Shown here piece after piece: positions 62,220 to 64,000 of a DNA stretch of 64,000 nt. Below the pieces are notes generated by a model, which made no database searches, was not told the DNA's origin, and saw only the letters and a list, made by a program, of their open reading frames with translations. The first letter of the stretch is position 1. The number at the start of each line of letters is the position of its first letter. The stretch is taken from the NCBI GenBank assembly GCA_035048495.1, contig CM068552.1, positions 18,478,154 to 18,542,153 of the forward strand. Reading direction: 5' to 3'. The position numbers and the translations under genes were made by a program. This DNA is from Euptelea pleiosperma (lineage: Eukaryota; Streptophyta; Magnoliopsida; Ranunculales; Eupteleaceae).

Positions 62220-63960
62220 TCAAGTTGGCGCATAGATATCTTTCATGCCCAACTTGCATAAACGATGAAGTTGCCAACTGGGAACTCCTTTGGTGAAGAC
62301 ATCTGCTACTTGCTCATCTGTCTTCACAAATGGGGTACAAACTTCCCCAGATACGATCTTCTCCTGAATGAATTGGCGATCCACTTCAATGTGCTTGGCC
62401 CGATCATGTTGCACCGGATTGTGAGCAATGCTGATAGCCGCTTTGTTGTCACGGTACAAGCTCATGGGTCCCAAGACTGGAAAGCCAAGTTCAGCCACTA
62501 ACATCTTCAGCCAGAGTATCTCACACAAGCCATGGGTCATTACCCTAAATTCTGCCTCTGCACTGGATCTGGCAACAACTGGTTGCTTCTTGCTCCTCCA
62601 GGTAACCAGATTGCCTCCCACAATGGTACAATAGCCTGATGTAGATCTCCTATCATCCTTGGCACCGGCCTAGTCTGCATCAGTGTATGACTCTATTCTC
62701 ATGTAACTATTCTTCTGAAAGAGGAGGCTAGGGCCAGGGGCAGACTTGAGATATCTCAATATCCTGTATGCTGCCTCTAAGTGAATCTCCCTAGGAGTGC
62801 ATATACTGACTGCATAGGCAATATCTGGGCGGGTTAAGGAGAGATAGATCAATCTCCCAACCAGTCTCTGAAAGCTCACCACGTCCTATAATAGTGTACT
62901 ACTCAAGTCGGCTAGCTGGTGGTTCTGCTCTATGAGGGTCTCCACTGGCTTAGCTCCCTGCTGGCTTGAGTCCTTCAATAGATCTAGGACATACTTCCTT
63001 TGTGAGATGAAGATCCCTGGCTGGATCTTGCAACCTCTATGCCGAGAAAGTACTTGAGAGGCCCCAGATCTTTAGTCTCAAGCTCCCTTGCTAGATGATT
63101 CTTTAGCTTAATCACCTCCTCTGCATCATTTCCTGACATAATGATTCGTTAACATAGGCAATGAGGGTTGTAGTGCTCTTCCCTTGATGCTTCACAAATA
63201 GGGTGTGATCGGCTTGGCTTTGAGTATATCCCAGCTTTTTCACTGCTAGAGCGAACCTCTCAAACCAAGCTCTGGGAGATTGCTTAAGCCCATAGAGGGC
63301 TTTCCTCAGTCGACACACCTTGCTGCTGTCCCCTGGAGGAGTGAACCTTGGAGGTGGTACCATATCGACTTCTTCATGCAGATCACCGTGAAGGAACGCA
63401 TTCTTCACATCTAGCTGATGCAAAGGCCATGTTTGGTTTGATGCTACAGACAACAAAACCCTGATGGAGTTCATCTTTGCCACAGGTGCAAAGGTCTCCA
63501 CATAATCAATCCCGTAGGTTTGAGTGTACCTTTTGGCTACCAATCTGGCCTTGTACTTCTCTACTGACCCATCGGCGTTGTACTTCACTATGAACACCCA
63601 TCTGCATTCGGCCTGCTTCTTGCCCCTTGGCAAGTCAACAAGCTCCCATGTTTTGTTCTTATCCAGCGCCTTCATTTCTTTTACCATAACAGCTTTCCAT
63701 CTAGGGTTTGCTAACCCTTCTGCCACGGAAGGGGGAGTGAGAATGGTGGAAACTGATGTGATAAAGGCTCTGTATGAAGGTGACAAGGCATCGTAGGAAA
63801 CAAAGTTGCTCAAAGGATGTTGAGTACAACTTTTGATGCCTTTTCTAATAGCAGTATGAAGATCAGAATCATCAGTAGACAAGGGAATGACAAGTATAGG
63901 GAGAGATGGAGGATTACCTGGATCCGAGGAAGGAATCACTGGTTTTGGATCAGTTGTGAC
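62220..63960 (-). pseudogene. Copia RT and RNase H, catalytic site altered
   Basis: RT from about 63939: [52 protein letters not shown] and [20 protein letters not shown]. The catalytic YVDD reads YVNE (near 63152-63141). RNase [31 protein letters not shown], ending KDIYAPT at 62220. Frames are broken between 63110 and 62880. Confidence 0.8.
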
Positions 63961-64000
63961 TGTCGCCCTTCAGCTATAGACTTTGAGCTCCTTCTGAGCT

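Larger units (their letters stand above)
61992..64000 (-). mobile_element. Second copia element of the same family, antisense, cut by the window edge
   Basis: The 3' LTR (61992-62213) and pol tail are very similar to the element at 31199-37133. RNase H and RT are visible; integrase, gag and the 5' LTR lie beyond 64000. Five bases before the LTR (ATGTC, 61987-61991) are the likely left copy of the target duplication. Confidence 0.85.

Noticed and set aside
1..64000. CRISPR array, bacterial operon or integron signals
   Set aside because: Spliced plant gene and plant retrotransposons throughout; no prokaryotic gene organisation or spaced repeats.

Overview
This window is nuclear DNA from a flowering plant. 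The evidence is a spliced gene with GT-AG introns and large introns, TTAGGGTTT (telo-box) motifs in its leader, and a dense population of plant-type transposable elements: Ty1-copia and Ty3-gypsy chromovirus LTR elements, L1-like LINEs with a zf-RVT tail, MULE, hAT, Helitron, Tourist-like MITEs and TRIMs. The species cannot be told from the sequence alone.

One host gene dominates the right two thirds. From 22976 to beyond the window it encodes a RanBPM/RanBP9-like protein (SPRY, LisH and CTLH domains), the family that scaffolds the CTLH/GID ubiquitin ligase. Eight exons were placed by conserved protein sequence, splice sites and phase (22976-23328, 30076-30222, 30483-30569, 46425-46470, 47119-47195, 53080-53242, 55133-55201, 57531-57590). 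They give about 334 codons without a stop. The rest of the gene lies past 64000 or was not recognised. The introns are very large because of insertions: intron 1 (6.7 kb) holds LINEs, a TRIM and a MITE; intron 3 (15.9 kb) holds a complete antisense copia element and a complete gypsy chromovirus nested in a LINE; intron 5 (5.9 kb) holds a composite region with a captured EF-hand fragment and a TRIM; intron 7 holds a LINE relic; intron 8 holds inverted-repeat elements and a second antisense copia.

The left third (1-22000) has no recognisable intact host gene. In order it holds a copia gag-protease relic (1-1323, minus), nested Tourist-like MITEs (2250-3060), a hAT-type element with an 8-bp target duplication (3505-7045), a LINE 3' end (8099-8482), a four-copy ~190-bp tandem array (8570-9360), a dead MULE transposase split by a solo LTR (9910-12330), an unidentified minus-strand ORF (12652-13088), a probable Helitron (13152-18571) containing a LINE that itself contains a MITE, a duplicated unidentified coding relic (19400-20330), and several MITEs leading up to the gene promoter.

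The most unusual pattern is a set of short elements (about 240-360 bp). Most end in variants of GGTTTAAA/TTTAAACC, are flanked by 8-9 bp target duplications (GGTGTACCA, GATACAATC, GATGTYGCC, CCTCTACCM, ATCGTAAT), and have interiors built from many degenerate copies of a short word that differs between elements. No rRNA, tRNA or CRISPR was seen.
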